Below, piece after piece: positions 25,176-35,890 of a stretch of DNA of 64,000 bases. The stretch's first letter is position 1. Each line of letters opens with the position of its first letter. The stretch is taken from contig NZ_BJDX01000003.1 in assembly GCF_005405365.1 (NCBI RefSeq), positions 62,001-126,000 on the forward strand. Reading direction: 5' to 3'. The notes beneath the pieces are model-generated. The model saw only the letters and a list, made by a program, of their open reading frames with translations, did not search any database and had not been told where the DNA came from. This stretch comes from Enterococcus xiangfangensis. GTDB lineage: Bacteria > Bacillota > Bacilli > Lactobacillales > Enterococcaceae. The position numbers and the translations under genes are program-made.

Positions 25176-27126
25176 CAAAATGAGCAAGCTAACTTTGATT
25201 GCTCAACAAGGATATAGCGAACAGATTCTTTCTGCGATCCAAGGATTCCAAGGAGTAGAGATCCGCGACCTCTTTCAGCAGACTGTCAGTAATGAGTGGG
25301 TGGAGGAATACTTTGAAGCAGCAGCTCCGCTACCTAGTCAAGATGGACTTTCAAAGATTGACCAGCAGCTAGAAGAAATAGCCCATGCTATTCAATTTAT
25401 TGAACACCATGGCAGCAGTCGTGAAAAAGGAATGCATCTCAAACGCCAGCAAGCTACGCTGAAAACACTGGAAGAAAAATTTGATGAATCGGCTTTATTA
25501 GCGGAATTAACAAGTATCCAAGAATTAGAACAGCGGTTTACCGAAATGAATGAAAAACAACGAGTATTGCATGAACGAGAAAGTCTTTTACAAAAATGGC
25601 AAGCACTGGATTTCTTGGCTGAAGATTTTTCATTACGCTCGGCGAACTATTTTTTAGGAACAGTCGATGCTAGCGTCTGGGAATTGCTTGAACAGCAGAT
25701 AAAGGAACGACAAATCTATTATGAATTAATTTATAGTGATGAGCAGCTCGTTAATTTTTCATTGGTTTATCTGCGAAAGGAAGCATCAATCATTCAAGAG
25801 CTGATACATCAGTTCAGTGTCATCACCTTTACTTATAAGGAAAAAGAATTACCTAAAGTTGAATTGGCTGCAATCCAGCAAGTATTGCTTGAATCAGTGG
25901 AAGAACAAAAACGTTTGGCACGTTTGATTGGTCAAAAGAAAATCAGCATCGAAAGTTTGGAAATGGCGGAAGAAGTACTGCTGGCTTATAAAAATCGTTG
26001 GATGATTCATGATCGGTTTATCAAAGACGACAAAGTATTTTTGCTCCAAGGTTGGCTGGAAACCGCGAGCTTCAACAGATTCGAAGCTTTTATAAATGAC
26101 TTGATTGGTCAAGAGAATCTTTATTTAGAAATCGAAGAACCGACAGAAGTCGAGATTGCTGAAGAAATACCGACGAAATTGAAAAACAATGCAGTAGTTA
26201 AACCATTTGAGATGTTGACAGAAATGTATAGTTTGCCTAAATATCACGAGATCGATCCAACACCATGGTTCATGCCCTTTTATTTCGTATTTTTTGGCAT
26301 GATGGTGGCAGATGCAGGATATGGCGCATTGATGTTATTGGCGACCACACTCGCACTGCGAACAGTCTTGCCGCGAGGAATGGAACGGTTCATGCATTTT
26401 TTCCAAATCTTAGCTGTTCCGACTATTATGTGGGGCTTGATTTATAATTCATTTTTCGGTTATTCGTTAGGGTATCCGCCAATTCTTTCAACAAGTGACG
26501 ATGTCATCAGTATTTTGATCTTATCGATCATTTTTGGTGTAATCCAAATCTTTATCGGGTTAGGCTTAGCGGCAAAAGAAAATATCAAAGCCAAAAATTA
26601 TCTTGGCGCGGTTTCTGATGGCTTTGCTTGGCAAGGAATCATGGTTGGTGCGATTGTCGGCGGTTTAGGAAAAATGTTATTGAATAGTCAACCGTTATTT
26701 ATAGTCGGAGTTGTTTTGGCAATAGTGAGTGCATTGCTGATCATTCTTACACCAATGCTGCAGTCAAAATCAAAAATCAAAGGTTTGGCAAAAGGTGCGT
26801 ATAACTTATATGGAATCACCAGCTATATCGGTGATCTTGTTAGTTATACACGGTTGATGGCATTAGGTATTTCCGGCGGGAGTATCGCTGCGGCGTTCAA
26901 TATGTTAGTAGGATATATGCCGCCAGTTGCACGTTTTAGTGTCGGAATTTTATTGATGGTAGCCTTACACGGCTTGAATATTTTCTTATCGTTACTTTCA
27001 GCATATGTTCATGGCGCCCGGTTACAATATGTCGAGTTTTTTGGCAAATTTTACGAAGGCGGTGGGCGCGCGTTTCGCCCATTAAAGACAGAAGAAAAAT
27101 ATGTAAATATTGAACAAGAAAAATAA
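25165..27126 (+). CDS. ntpI: V-type Na+-ATPase subunit I (a subunit)
   Basis: Membrane stator subunit that supplies the half-channels for Na+ next to the c ring. It has 653 residues. The N-terminal half (1-340) is soluble with coiled coils; the C-terminal half has about eight spans. Key regions: DPTPWFMPFYFVFFGMMVAD, the arginine-bearing VSYTRLMALGISGG and the final LSLLSAYVHGARLQYVEFFG-type segment. The essential Arg is in SYTRLMAL. ATG 25165 lies within the last codons of ntpF. Confidence 0.95.
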   Translation: MAVSKMSKLTLIAQQGYSEQILSAIQGFQGVEIRDLFQQTVSNEWVEEYFEAAAPLPSQDGLSKIDQQLEEIAHAIQFIEHHGSSREKGMHLKRQQATLKTLEEKFDESALLAELTSIQELEQRFTEMNEKQRVLHERESLLQKWQALDFLAEDFSLRSANYFLGTVDASVWELLEQQIKERQIYYELIYSDEQLVNFSLVYLRKEASIIQELIHQFSVITFTYKEKELPKVELAAIQQVLLESVEEQKRLARLIGQKKISIESLEMAEEVLLAYKNRWMIHDRFIKDDKVFLLQGWLETASFNRFEAFINDLIGQENLYLEIEEPTEVEIAEEIPTKLKNNAVVKPFEMLTEMYSLPKYHEIDPTPWFMPFYFVFFGMMVADAGYGALMLLATTLALRTVLPRGMERFMHFFQILAVPTIMWGLIYNSFFGYSLGYPPILSTSDDVISILILSIIFGVIQIFIGLGLAAKENIKAKNYLGAVSDGFAWQGIMVGAIVGGLGKMLLNSQPLFIVGVVLAIVSALLIILTPMLQSKSKIKGLAKGAYNLYGITSYIGDLVSYTRLMALGISGGSIAAAFNMLVGYMPPVARFSVGILLMVALHGLNIFLSLLSAYVHGARLQYVEFFGKFYEGGGRAFRPLKTEEKYVNIEQEK

Positions 27127-27141
27127 TTGGAGGAATTTTAG

Positions 27142-27615
<474 letters not shown>

Positions 27616-27626
27616 GGAGTTTTTTG

Positions 27627-28211
27627 ATGGAAGCAATCGAAAAAATAGTCGAACAATTGAAGCAACAAGCTGATTTGGAACAGCGCCAGTTAAAAGAAAC
27701 TGAACGGACACGAATCGAACAAGAATTTCAAGCAGCAGAAGCAGAAATAATAGCAGATCATCAGAAACGTTTGGAGAAAAACTTACAAAATCTAGAGAAC
27801 AAGTATAAGCAGGAAGCAAATCGCCAACAAGTTGCACAAAAACAGCAGATTTTAAATCAGAAACAAGCTGTTTTAGAACGAGTATTTGCTGAAGCAGTTC
27901 TTCAAATGGAAAGTCGTTCCGCAAAAGAACAACAAGAATTTGCTCAGCGGGCTTTGAATAAACTTCCCATACATGGTGAACTGGCTTTTATTCCAGGAGA
28001 AAAGTCTCAGTCGATTTTTACCAAAGAATGGTTAGTTGAGCAAAATCAACAACTGGCGTATCAATTAAATTTAGCTGATACGACTATTGCTGATCAAGCG
28101 GGTTTTATTTTAGATAAGAACGGTGTCCAGTATAACTTTCTTTACCAAAGTTTAGTTAGAGAGATCCAAGAACGAGAAAGCTTTGCCATTGCTCAAGCGC
28201 TGTTTGATTAA
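27627..28211 (+). CDS. ntpE: V-type Na+-ATPase subunit E (peripheral stalk)
   Basis: Peripheral stalk subunit, 194 residues. Residues 1-90 are a charged coiled coil (LEQRQLKETERTRIEQEFQA); the rest is a globular domain that holds the top of the head (ADTTIADQAGFILDKNGVQY; the GGF/AGF-type turn is typical of E subunits). AAGGAG precedes ATG 27627 by 7 nt. A 94-nt gap with no gene follows before ntpC. Confidence 0.92.
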   Translation: MEAIEKIVEQLKQQADLEQRQLKETERTRIEQEFQAAEAEIIADHQKRLEKNLQNLENKYKQEANRQQVAQKQQILNQKQAVLERVFAEAVLQMESRSAKEQQEFAQRALNKLPIHGELAFIPGEKSQSIFTKEWLVEQNQQLAYQLNLADTTIADQAGFILDKNGVQYNFLYQSLVREIQERESFAIAQALFD

Positions 28212-28305
28212 GCGAGCGCAATAGGAATGTCAATCAAAGTCGATCTTGTGTTGCACGGATTTTTGCTAAAAAGTAATGCAGTAACTGCGAATTAGGAGGC
28301 ATTGA

Positions 28306-29301
28306 ATGAAACAAGCTATGTATCATGAATTGAATCCGCTGGTTCGTTTAAAAGAATTGGAATTGTTGTCACCAGAACTACTGACGAGAATGGTGAAATC
28401 CGATGATTTGACGGAAATCGAGACACTGTTTCGAGGAACGATTTACGGTGAGTATTTGACGGATAATTTTTATGAGAGCTTTGAGGAAGCCTTGGGACAG
28501 GCCCAAGCGAGTTTACTAATGGAATTAGTAAAAATGATTCCTGATCCTGATGTTATTTGGATCTATACGATGCGCTATACCTTCCACAATCTCAAGGCAT
28601 TAATCAAAGCCGAATTATTAGAGCAAAATTTTGATGCGCTTTATATTTATGACGGCTTCTATTCCTTAGATCAGATCAAGACCGCTATTCGAACGGGTCA
28701 GGCAAGCGGATTGCCAGACATTTTACTAGAAAGTATCCAAGAGGTGCGGGAGCATTTTGAAGAGTCGAATAGTTTGCAAGGAATCGATATTATTTTAGAT
28801 CGTAATTATTTAAATGCACAAAGAAAAATCGCTGACAAAATTGGTGAACCAGAGTTATCAGAAGAAGTGACTAGCTTTATCGATTTTACGAACATATTGA
28901 TGACTGCACGCGGGATCAAACAGCAGAGAAGCCGAAACTTCATGCTAACTGCCTTGTCCAGTCAAGGAAGTATTCCAAAAGAAGAGTTATTAGCCAGTGT
29001 TGAAATCGGTTTGGAACAGCTGACCAACTATTTACGAACAACTTCGTATGCTGAGGTGATCGAACCGATCATCCAAAACAATACTATCAAGTTGAACCAA
29101 TTGGAACGGCTCTGTGATGACTACTTGACAAGTTTTTATGAGACAGCTCAGACGCAAGCTTTTGGTCCTTTGCCTGTTTTGGCTTTGCTGAATGCAAAGG
29201 CAATCGAAGCAAAAAATTTGCGATTGATCATTACGGGCAAACGAGTAGGATTAACGGATGAACAAATAAGAGAGAGGATGCGAGAGACTTATGGCACATA
29301 A
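28306..29301 (+). CDS. ntpC: V-type Na+-ATPase subunit C (d subunit)
   Basis: Soluble funnel-like subunit that connects the central stalk to the c ring, 331 residues. Recognised from the family pattern [19 protein letters not shown] near the N-terminal third, LDRNYLNAQ, and the C-terminal [20 protein letters not shown], which is highly typical of AC39/d subunits. TTAGGAGG precedes the ATG. The stop overlaps ntpG by 11 nt. Confidence 0.95.
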   Translation: MKQAMYHELNPLVRLKELELLSPELLTRMVKSDDLTEIETLFRGTIYGEYLTDNFYESFEEALGQAQASLLMELVKMIPDPDVIWIYTMRYTFHNLKALIKAELLEQNFDALYIYDGFYSLDQIKTAIRTGQASGLPDILLESIQEVREHFEESNSLQGIDIILDRNYLNAQRKIADKIGEPELSEEVTSFIDFTNILMTARGIKQQRSRNFMLTALSSQGSIPKEELLASVEIGLEQLTNYLRTTSYAEVIEPIIQNNTIKLNQLERLCDDYLTSFYETAQTQAFGPLPVLALLNAKAIEAKNLRLIITGKRVGLTDEQIRERMRETYGT

Positions 29302-29602
29302 AATCGGCGCAATTGGCGATAAAGACTCGATTCTACCTTTCAGACTTTTTGATTTTGATACTCGTACCACAAAAGATAAACAAATCATTCGTCAGCAGAT
29401 CGACGAAATGGCTAAGAACGAATATGGTGTCATTTATATCACTGAGGAATTTGCTCAACTTGTTCCGGATACGATCAAACGTTATGAACAAGAAATGGTT
29501 CCAGCGATCGTACTGATCCCTAATCACGAAGGAACACTAGGAATCGGCAAATCTATGATCCAAGGACAAGTTGAACGAGCAGTCGGACAGAATATTTTAT
29601 AA
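29291..29602 (+). CDS. ntpG: V-type Na+-ATPase subunit G (F-type central stalk subunit)
   Basis: Small central-stalk subunit, 103 residues, called NtpG in E. hirae and F in general V/A-ATPase naming. It has a Rossmann-like fold: [19 protein letters not shown], a middle segment [12 protein letters not shown] and the end [20 protein letters not shown]. The GIGD...FRLFGF pattern marks the family. Its ATG lies inside the end of ntpC and its stop abuts the ntpA ribosome binding site. Confidence 0.95.
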   Translation: MAHKIGAIGDKDSILPFRLFDFDTRTTKDKQIIRQQIDEMAKNEYGVIYITEEFAQLVPDTIKRYEQEMVPAIVLIPNHEGTLGIGKSMIQGQVERAVGQNIL

Positions 29603-29615
29603 AGGAGCTAATGTC

Positions 29616-31397
29616 TTGCAAGAAGGAAGAATAATAAAAGTTTCTGGCCCACTAGTGCTGGCAGAAAATATGGAGCAAGCAGCGATTCAAGATATTTGTT
29701 ATGTTGGTGACCTTGGAGTTATCGGCGAAATTATCGAGATGCGCGGCAATGTCGCCTCCATTCAAGTATATGAAGAAACGGCAGGAATCGGTCCTGGCGA
29801 ACCCGTTAGAACGACTGGAGAAGCGCTCTCGGTTGAATTAGGACCAGGGATCCTTTCACAAATGTTCGATGGAATCCAGCGTCCATTGGATACGTTTAAA
29901 GAACAAACGAATAGTAATTTTCTTAATCGTGGAGTTCAAATCCCTGCTTTAGATCATACAAAGAAATGGTGGTTTGAAGCGTCTGTTGAGACAGGCGTTA
30001 CTGTATCAGCTGGCGATATAGTTGGGACGGTTGAAGAAACGAAGATCATCACTCATAAAATCATGGTTCCTAATGGCATTAAAGGAACAGTGAAAAAAAT
30101 TTCATCGGGTGAATATACGATCGATGATCCTGTCTATGTAATTGAGACAGCCAACGGACCACAAGAATTTTCGATGTTACAAAAATGGCCGGTTCGTCGC
30201 GGTCGTCCAGTTTCAGAAAAATTAAATCCAGAAGCACCAATGATTACCGGTCAACGAGTCATCGATACGTTTTTCCCTGTAGTAAAAGGCGGAGCCGCTG
30301 CAGTTCCAGGACCATTCGGCGCTGGGAAAACAGTTGTTCAGCATCAGATCGCAAAATGGGCCGACGTCGATATCGTAGTTTATGTTGGTTGCGGTGAACG
30401 TGGGAATGAAATGACAGATGTACTGAATGAATTTCCTGAACTAGTTGATCCTAAAACAGGCGAATCGGTAATGGAACGAACGATTTTGATTGCCAATACT
30501 TCAAATATGCCGGTAGCGGCACGGGAAGCGTCCATTTACACCGGAATCACAATCGCGGAATATTTTCGAGATATGGGCTACAATATTGCGATCATGGCAG
30601 ATTCAACTTCACGCTGGGCAGAAGCTTTGCGTGAAATGAGCGGACGTTTAGAAGAAATGCCTGGTGATGAAGGGTATCCAGCTTATTTGGGTAGTCGGTT
30701 AGCAGAATATTATGAACGATCCGGCCGCGTAATTGCTCTGGGCAGTGATAGACGTGAAGGGTCGATTACAGCAATCAGCGCCGTATCCCCTTCAGGGGGA
30801 GATACTTCTGAGCCTGTAACACAAAATACGTTGCGGGTCGTAAAAGTTTTCTGGGGATTAAGCGCAACTTTAGCACAACAACGCCATTTTCCATCGATCG
30901 ATTGGCTGCAAAGTTATTCTTTATACTCCACAGAAGTTGGGAAATATTTAGACAACGCATTGCAGGCGAATTGGTCACAAATGGTCGCAGAAGGAATGAA
31001 AATACTGCAAAAAGAATCTGAATTAAATGAAATTGTTCGTTTAGTCGGAATTGATTCGTTATCTGAAAAAGATCGACTGACACTTGAAGTCGCGAAATCT
31101 TTACGTGAAGATTATTTGCAGCAAAATGCTTTTGACGATGTTGATACATTTACCTCAAGAGAAAAACAATTTAAAATGATCCAAAATATTTTGACGTTTA
31201 ATAAAGAGGGGCAACGCGCATTAGAGTTGGGAACGTATTTGAAAGAAATCATGGACGGGACATTTGTTTTACGTGATCGAATCGCGCGGAGCAAATACAT
31301 CCCAGAAACAGAATTAGCCAAATTGGATCAAATCAATTTAGATATCGTTGCGGAAATCCAAGCAATCGTTGCAGAAGGAGGAATGACCAATGATTAA
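29616..31397 (+). CDS. ntpA: V-type Na+-ATPase catalytic subunit A
   Basis: ATP-hydrolysing subunit, 593 residues, the same length as E. hirae NtpA. The start is TTG 29616 (protein begins [13 protein letters not shown]), 9 nt after AAAGGAG; an ATG at 29611 is out of frame. P-loop GPFGAGKTV lies at about 231-239, with [19 protein letters not shown] and the catalytic Glu region, [14 protein letters not shown], and the A-type insertion (about 110-190, non-homologous region). It overlaps ntpB by 8 nt. Confidence 0.97.
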   Translation: MQEGRIIKVSGPLVLAENMEQAAIQDICYVGDLGVIGEIIEMRGNVASIQVYEETAGIGPGEPVRTTGEALSVELGPGILSQMFDGIQRPLDTFKEQTNSNFLNRGVQIPALDHTKKWWFEASVETGVTVSAGDIVGTVEETKIITHKIMVPNGIKGTVKKISSGEYTIDDPVYVIETANGPQEFSMLQKWPVRRGRPVSEKLNPEAPMITGQRVIDTFFPVVKGGAAAVPGPFGAGKTVVQHQIAKWADVDIVVYVGCGERGNEMTDVLNEFPELVDPKTGESVMERTILIANTSNMPVAAREASIYTGITIAEYFRDMGYNIAIMADSTSRWAEALREMSGRLEEMPGDEGYPAYLGSRLAEYYERSGRVIALGSDRREGSITAISAVSPSGGDTSEPVTQNTLRVVKVFWGLSATLAQQRHFPSIDWLQSYSLYSTEVGKYLDNALQANWSQMVAEGMKILQKESELNEIVRLVGIDSLSEKDRLTLEVAKSLREDYLQQNAFDDVDTFTSREKQFKMIQNILTFNKEGQRALELGTYLKEIMDGTFVLRDRIARSKYIPETELAKLDQINLDIVAEIQAIVAEGGMTND

Positions 31398-32766
31398 AGA
31401 ATACAAAACGATCAATGAAGTGGTCGGCCCTTTGATGGCGATTGACAAAGTAGAAGGAATCAAATACGAAGAGTTGTTGGAAGTCCGTTTGAGCAATGGA
31501 GAAATCCGACGCGGCCAAGTCTTAGAGATTCACGAAGACAAGGCGTTAGTCCAAATCTTTGAAGGAACTAGTGGTATCAATTTAAAAGAATCGACTGCAC
31601 GTTTTTTAGGTCATCCATTAGAGCTGGGTGTTTCAGAAGATATGGTCGGTCGGGTATTTGATGGTCTCGGTCGGCCCAAAGACGGCGGACCAGAGATTTT
31701 AGCTGAAAAAAATGTTGATATCAATGGGGAAGTAATCAATCCTGTTTCACGAGATTATCCGGATGAATTTATCCAAACAGGAATCTCAGCGATTGATCAT
31801 TTGAATACGCTAGTTCGCGGTCAAAAACTGCCGGTGTTTTCTGGTTTTGGTTTACCGCACAAAGAATTAGCTGCTCAAATTGCTCGGCAAGCGACCGTAT
31901 TGAATGCAGACGATGATTTTGCGGTTGTTTTTGCTGGAATCGGTATTACGTTTGAAGAAGCAGAATTTTTCATGGAAGATTTTCGTCAAACTGGGGCGAT
32001 CGATCGTTCCGTAGTTTTTATGAATCTGGCGAATGATCCAGCAATTGAACGGATCGCCACGCCGCGGATGGCTTTGACTGCCGCTGAATATTTAGCCTAT
32101 GAAAAAGGCATGCACGTCTTAGTTATCATGACAGATATGACAAATTATTGTGAAGCATTGCGTGAAATTTCGGCTGCTCGGCGGGAAGTTCCTGGTCGAA
32201 GAGGCTATCCTGGTTATCTTTATACGAATCTAGCGACATTGTATGAACGTGCCGGCAGGATTCGCGGGTTGAAAGGTTCTGTAACGCAGATCCCAATCTT
32301 GACGATGCCAGAAGATGACAAGACGCATCCAATCCCTGACTTAACTGGGTATATTACGGAAGGGCAAATCATTTTATCCCGTGAATTGGATAAAAATGGA
32401 ATTCAACCGCCAATCGATGTATTGCCATCCTTGTCACGTTTAAAAGATAAAGGAACCGGTGAAGGCAAGACGCGGAAAGATCACGCACCGACGATGAACC
32501 AGTTGTTTGCGGCGTATGCGCAAGGAAAGCAAGCTAAAGAGTTAGCAGTAGTGCTTGGAGATTCCGCATTATCAGATGTCGATAAAATCTATGCAAAATT
32601 TGCCGAGCGCTTTGAAGAAGAGTATGTCAATCAAGGATTTTATGAAAACCGCTCGATCGAAGAAACGTTGGATCTTGGCTGGGAACTTTTAGCGATGTTG
32701 CCGCGTACAGAGTTGAAACGGATCAAAGATGACATGTTGGATGAATATTTAACAGAAGGAGTTTGA
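31390..32766 (+). CDS. ntpB: V-type Na+-ATPase regulatory subunit B
   Basis: Non-catalytic nucleotide-binding-fold subunit that alternates with A in the hexameric head, 458 residues. The P-loop is replaced by [10 protein letters not shown], as expected. Other motifs: [39 protein letters not shown], and [15 protein letters not shown]. Its ATG lies inside the end of ntpA and ntpD follows four bases after its stop, consistent with translational coupling. Confidence 0.97.
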   Translation: MIKEYKTINEVVGPLMAIDKVEGIKYEELLEVRLSNGEIRRGQVLEIHEDKALVQIFEGTSGINLKESTARFLGHPLELGVSEDMVGRVFDGLGRPKDGGPEILAEKNVDINGEVINPVSRDYPDEFIQTGISAIDHLNTLVRGQKLPVFSGFGLPHKELAAQIARQATVLNADDDFAVVFAGIGITFEEAEFFMEDFRQTGAIDRSVVFMNLANDPAIERIATPRMALTAAEYLAYEKGMHVLVIMTDMTNYCEALREISAARREVPGRRGYPGYLYTNLATLYERAGRIRGLKGSVTQIPILTMPEDDKTHPIPDLTGYITEGQIILSRELDKNGIQPPIDVLPSLSRLKDKGTGEGKTRKDHAPTMNQLFAAYAQGKQAKELAVVLGDSALSDVDKIYAKFAERFEEEYVNQGFYENRSIEETLDLGWELLAMLPRTELKRIKDDMLDEYLTEGV

Positions 32767-32770
32767 TCCT

Positions 32771-33406
32771 ATGGTGAAATTAAACGTCAATCCAACGCGG
32801 ATGGAACTCACCCGGCTGAAAAAACAATTAACAACAGCTAGTCGCGGGCATAAACTGTTGAAAGATAAGCAAGATGAGCTGATGCGTCGTTTTATTTTAT
32901 TAGTTAAAAAGAACGATCAATTGCGCACAGAAGTTGAAGTGAAGTTGCAACAAGCAATGAAAAATTTTTCAGTAGCGGATGCGTTGTTAAATGACAAATA
33001 TATCGAAGAGTTGTTAGCTGTTCCAAAAGAACGGGTTACACTGGATGTGATCGAAAAAGACGTTATGAGTGTCAAAGTACCGATAATGAATTTTCAACAT
33101 CAATCAGAATTGTCAGATGGACCGTTGGAATATGGTTTCCTGAATTCCAACGATGAACTGGATCAAAGTCTGCAAAAATTTACAGAAGTCTTGCCCGAAT
33201 TATTGGAGCTGACTGAGATCGAAAAAACGTGTCAATTGATGGCAAAAGAGATCGAAAAGACACGCCGACGCGTAAATGCTCTAGAGTATATGACGATCCC
33301 GCAATTGGAAGAGACAATTTACTTTATCCAAATGAAGTTAGAAGAAAACGAACGGGCAGAAGTAACTCGTATGATCAAAGTTAAAAATATGGGGACTACT
33401 TACTAA
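32771..33406 (+). CDS. ntpD: V-type Na+-ATPase subunit D (central axle)
   Basis: Central shaft subunit, 211 residues, a long antiparallel coiled coil. Family pattern: [35 protein letters not shown] at the N-terminus and [20 protein letters not shown] near the C-terminus. AGGAG from the end of ntpB serves as ribosome binding site. Its final codons and stop (TAA 33404-33406) form part of a terminator hairpin, which separates it from ntpJ. Confidence 0.96.
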   Translation: MVKLNVNPTRMELTRLKKQLTTASRGHKLLKDKQDELMRRFILLVKKNDQLRTEVEVKLQQAMKNFSVADALLNDKYIEELLAVPKERVTLDVIEKDVMSVKVPIMNFQHQSELSDGPLEYGFLNSNDELDQSLQKFTEVLPELLELTEIEKTCQLMAKEIEKTRRRVNALEYMTIPQLEETIYFIQMKLEENERAEVTRMIKVKNMGTTY

Positions 33407-33421
33407 GTAGTTCCTTTTTTT
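33392..33421 (+). terminator. Terminator hairpin overlapping the ntpD stop, before ntpJ
   Basis: GGGACTACTT (33392-33401) pairs with AAGTAGTTCC (33405-33414) around a 3-nt loop, one G-U pair, followed by seven T residues. No promoter is visible between it and ntpJ, so ntpJ expression should depend on read-through. A translating ribosome finishing ntpD would cover the left arm. Confidence 0.8.
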
Positions 33422-33434
33422 GAAAGTAGGAAGT

Positions 33435-34793
33435 ATGAATAGAAAAAAGTATTGGTCTAACAAACTTCATCCGATCCAATTTATCGCCTTAGGATTTGCG
33501 GTAGTGATTTTATTAGGCGGTTTACTGTTGACCCTGCCGGTGTTTACACAATCAGGGAAAGGGACGCCATTCATCGATGCCTTATTTACGGCTACATCGG
33601 CAACTTGTGTAACGGGACTTACGACACTGACAACTAGTGAACATTGGAATATGGGAGGACAATGGGTCATTTTGTGCTTAATTGAAGTTGGTGGATTAGG
33701 TTTTATGATGATGCCGTTTATTTTTATTGCACTCATGAAGAAAAAAGTCGGATTGTTGACTAGGATCATTTTGCAAGAGTCATTAAATCTCGATACTTTA
33801 TCAGGCGTGATGCGCTTGATGTTTTACATTCTTCGGTTTGCACTGGGCTTTCAATTAGTGGGGGCTTTGCTGCTGGCGATAGATTTTATTCCTAGTTATG
33901 GAATGTCAAAAGGTCTTTGGTATGCGTTGTTCCATTCTGTTTCAGCCTTTTGCAATGCTGGCTTTGATTTGTTTGGAGATAGTCTAGTAGGTTTTCAAAA
34001 CAACGCGTATGTATTATTAGTAATCTCCGGCTTGATCATTGCTGGTGGATTGGGCTTTATCGTTTGGCGAGATTTGTTGAATTTTCGTAAAACAAGAAGA
34101 CTGAGTTTGCATAGTAAGTTAGCGTTAACTGTATCGAGCAGTCTGCTGATTATCGGGACGATCGTTTTTTATGTATCCGAAGCCGGTGGACAGACAATCG
34201 TCGGAAATGTATCTGCGCTTGATAGTTTTGTTAACATATTTTTTATGTCGGTGACTGCTCGAACGGCTGGTTATTTTTCAGTTGATTATGGGAGTGTTAG
34301 CCAGGCGGGGATCTTGTTTACAATTGTTTTGATGTTTATCGGGGGAACATCAGGCTCCACAGCCGGTGGTCTGAAGACAACGACATTTGGAGTTTTGGTA
34401 GTCCAAGCGATTTCCCTCTTGAAAGGAAGGGAACATGCGGAAGTATTTCGGCGGACGATCCGACCATCGATTGTCTCACGCGCGCTCACCTTATTTTTTA
34501 TTACATTAAGCTTGTGTATCGGCGTGACGATGGTGATGTCAGCAACTGAGATCTTGCCGCACTTTCGCGGAATTGAATATCTGTTGTTTGAAACATTTTC
34601 AGCTTTTGGAACTGTAGGGCTTACAATGGGATTAACACCGAATTTAAGTCTGATAGGAAAGCTTTTGATCATCGGTTTGATGTATCTTGGACGAGTGGGT
34701 GTTTTGACCGTGGGTTTTGCCTTAATGATGCGCTTGATAAAAGCCAAAGGCGGGCGTTACAAGCTTCCAGAAGAAAGTGTGATTATCGGTTAA
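33435..34793 (+). CDS. ntpJ: KtrII-type K+ transporter subunit NtpJ
   Basis: Na+-coupled K+ uptake channel-like protein of the TrkH/KtrB family, 452 residues with about ten spans. The repeated selectivity-filter regions include TSATCVTGLTTL, SAFCNAGFDLFG, TSGSTAGGLKTTTFG and AFGTVGLTMGLTP. Start ATG 33435 is preceded closely by AGGA; TTG 33420, in frame but without a site, is less likely. In E. hirae this protein mediates K+ uptake and is cotranscribed with the Na+ pump. The small ntpH gene of that operon is missing here. Confidence 0.93.
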   Translation: MNRKKYWSNKLHPIQFIALGFAVVILLGGLLLTLPVFTQSGKGTPFIDALFTATSATCVTGLTTLTTSEHWNMGGQWVILCLIEVGGLGFMMMPFIFIALMKKKVGLLTRIILQESLNLDTLSGVMRLMFYILRFALGFQLVGALLLAIDFIPSYGMSKGLWYALFHSVSAFCNAGFDLFGDSLVGFQNNAYVLLVISGLIIAGGLGFIVWRDLLNFRKTRRLSLHSKLALTVSSSLLIIGTIVFYVSEAGGQTIVGNVSALDSFVNIFFMSVTARTAGYFSVDYGSVSQAGILFTIVLMFIGGTSGSTAGGLKTTTFGVLVVQAISLLKGREHAEVFRRTIRPSIVSRALTLFFITLSLCIGVTMVMSATEILPHFRGIEYLLFETFSAFGTVGLTMGLTPNLSLIGKLLIIGLMYLGRVGVLTVGFALMMRLIKAKGGRYKLPEESVIIG

Positions 34794-34826
34794 GAGTCCG
34801 TTGTTTAAAAAAGTTCATATAAGTAT

Positions 34827-34860
34827 AAAAAAGGTTGCGGCAACTGCCACAACCTTTTAC
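34827..34860. terminator. Bidirectional terminator between ntpJ and the glyoxalase gene
   Basis: AAAAGGTTG and CAACCTTTT flank a GGC/GCC inner stem with one mismatch and a 4-nt loop. T residues follow on both strands. It ends the ntp operon and the leftward glyoxalase gene. Confidence 0.85.
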
Positions 34861-34863
34861 ATT

Positions 34864-35232
34864 TTAACGAATTACTTCAATTTTGTAGCCATCTGGATCG
34901 GTAATGAAATAATATGAGGGATCTGTTCCAGGCAAGCCTTTCATATCGGTAACAGCAAAACCGTGAGCTTTATGTTGTTCATGAAGTTGCGTGATATCTT
35001 CTGAACGAATTGCAATATGACCGTATCCGTTTCCTAAGTCATATGCAGCATGATCATAGTTGTAAGTCAACTCTAGTTCGTACTCATCTCCTGGTAAAGT
35101 TAAGTAAACAAGAGTGAACTTTGATTCTGGAAAATCACGACGACGGGATTCCTCAAAGCCAAATGCGTCTTGATAAAATTTTACGGATGCGTCTAAGTCT
35201 TTTACGCGGACGCAAGTATGTGCCATTTTCAT
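34864..35232 (-). CDS. gloA: Lactoylglutathione lyase/glyoxalase I family protein
   Basis: Metal-dependent lyase of the VOC fold, 122 residues, likely converting the methylglyoxal-thiol adduct to a lactoyl thioester. Family features: HTCVRVKDLDASVKFYQDAF, ELTYNYDHAAYDLGNGYGHI (with the EL and GHIA metal ligands) and FITDPDGYKIEVI with the last Glu ligand. AGGAGGTT precedes the first ATG (35232); MKMAH contains a second possible start. Single-gene unit. Confidence 0.92.
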   Translation of the reverse strand: MKMAHTCVRVKDLDASVKFYQDAFGFEESRRRDFPESKFTLVYLTLPGDEYELELTYNYDHAAYDLGNGYGHIAIRSEDITQLHEQHKAHGFAVTDMKGLPGTDPSYYFITDPDGYKIEVIR

Positions 35233-35372
35233 AAATAAGCAACCTCCTAATAATTGATAATTTCATGATAACATAAAAGTTTAAATTGCAGCAGCATGTT
35301 CAGCTCAGTGGTTGTTTATGAGGATTTTTTAATGTAAACTAACTAGTAAATACAATTTGCAGGAGGATACCA

Positions 35373-35816
35373 ATGATCCCAGTGTTTGGCGTAAAAGAAA
35401 CCGATAAAAATTATCAAGCGCGTTACGCGGCTTACGCAATTTTAATAAATGAGGAAGGAAATATTGCACTTGTTCAAGCTCCTAATGGCGCTTACTTTTT
35501 GCCTGGAGGAGAAATCGAAGGAAACGAGACTAAAGAAGAAGCAATCGCTCGTGAGATGTTGGAAGAATTAGGCTATGAAGTCATTTTATCCGATTATCTA
35601 GGGCAGGCTGATGAATATTTTTATTCTCGTCATCGTACGACTTTCTTTTACAATCCCGGCTATTTTTATTTTGCAAAAAGTTGGAAAAAAATATCTGAGC
35701 CGTTAGAAGAAGGCAACAACAGCAGCTGGGAATCGCCAGCTAAAGCGCTTGAATTATTGAAGCGGGGCAGCCATAAATGGGCAGTGGAAGAATGGCTAAA
35801 GAAAAAAACTTTCTGA
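35373..35816 (+). CDS. NUDIX hydrolase
   Basis: Small pyrophosphatase, 147 residues. The Nudix box starts at G46 and fits Gx5Ex7REUxEExGU: E52, R60, E61, E64 and E65 are present. The flanking LPGGEIEGNE and EELGYEV are typical. A WKKISEPLEEGNNSSWESPA segment follows the core. The substrate cannot be predicted; MutT-like cleansing or nucleotide-sugar hydrolysis are both possible. AGGAGG lies before the ATG. Its last codons form one arm of the convergent terminator at 35802-35890. Confidence 0.88.
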   Translation: MIPVFGVKETDKNYQARYAAYAILINEEGNIALVQAPNGAYFLPGGEIEGNETKEEAIAREMLEELGYEVILSDYLGQADEYFYSRHRTTFFYNPGYFYFAKSWKKISEPLEEGNNSSWESPAKALELLKRGSHKWAVEEWLKKKTF

Positions 35817-35890
35817 GTTTTGTAGTGACCCTCAAATGTTAGAGCCTTGGTCTAACGTTTGGGGGCCAATCCTTCTCAGAAAGTTTTTTT
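35802..35890. terminator. Compound bidirectional terminator between convergent genes
   Basis: An outer 16-bp perfect stem (35802-35817 with 35875-35890) overlaps both the Nudix stop and the stop of the leftward HD gene. Inside is a second stem, about 35829-35842 with 35851-35864, with a few mismatches. Runs of A and T at the outer ends give each strand a T tract. Confidence 0.85.
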
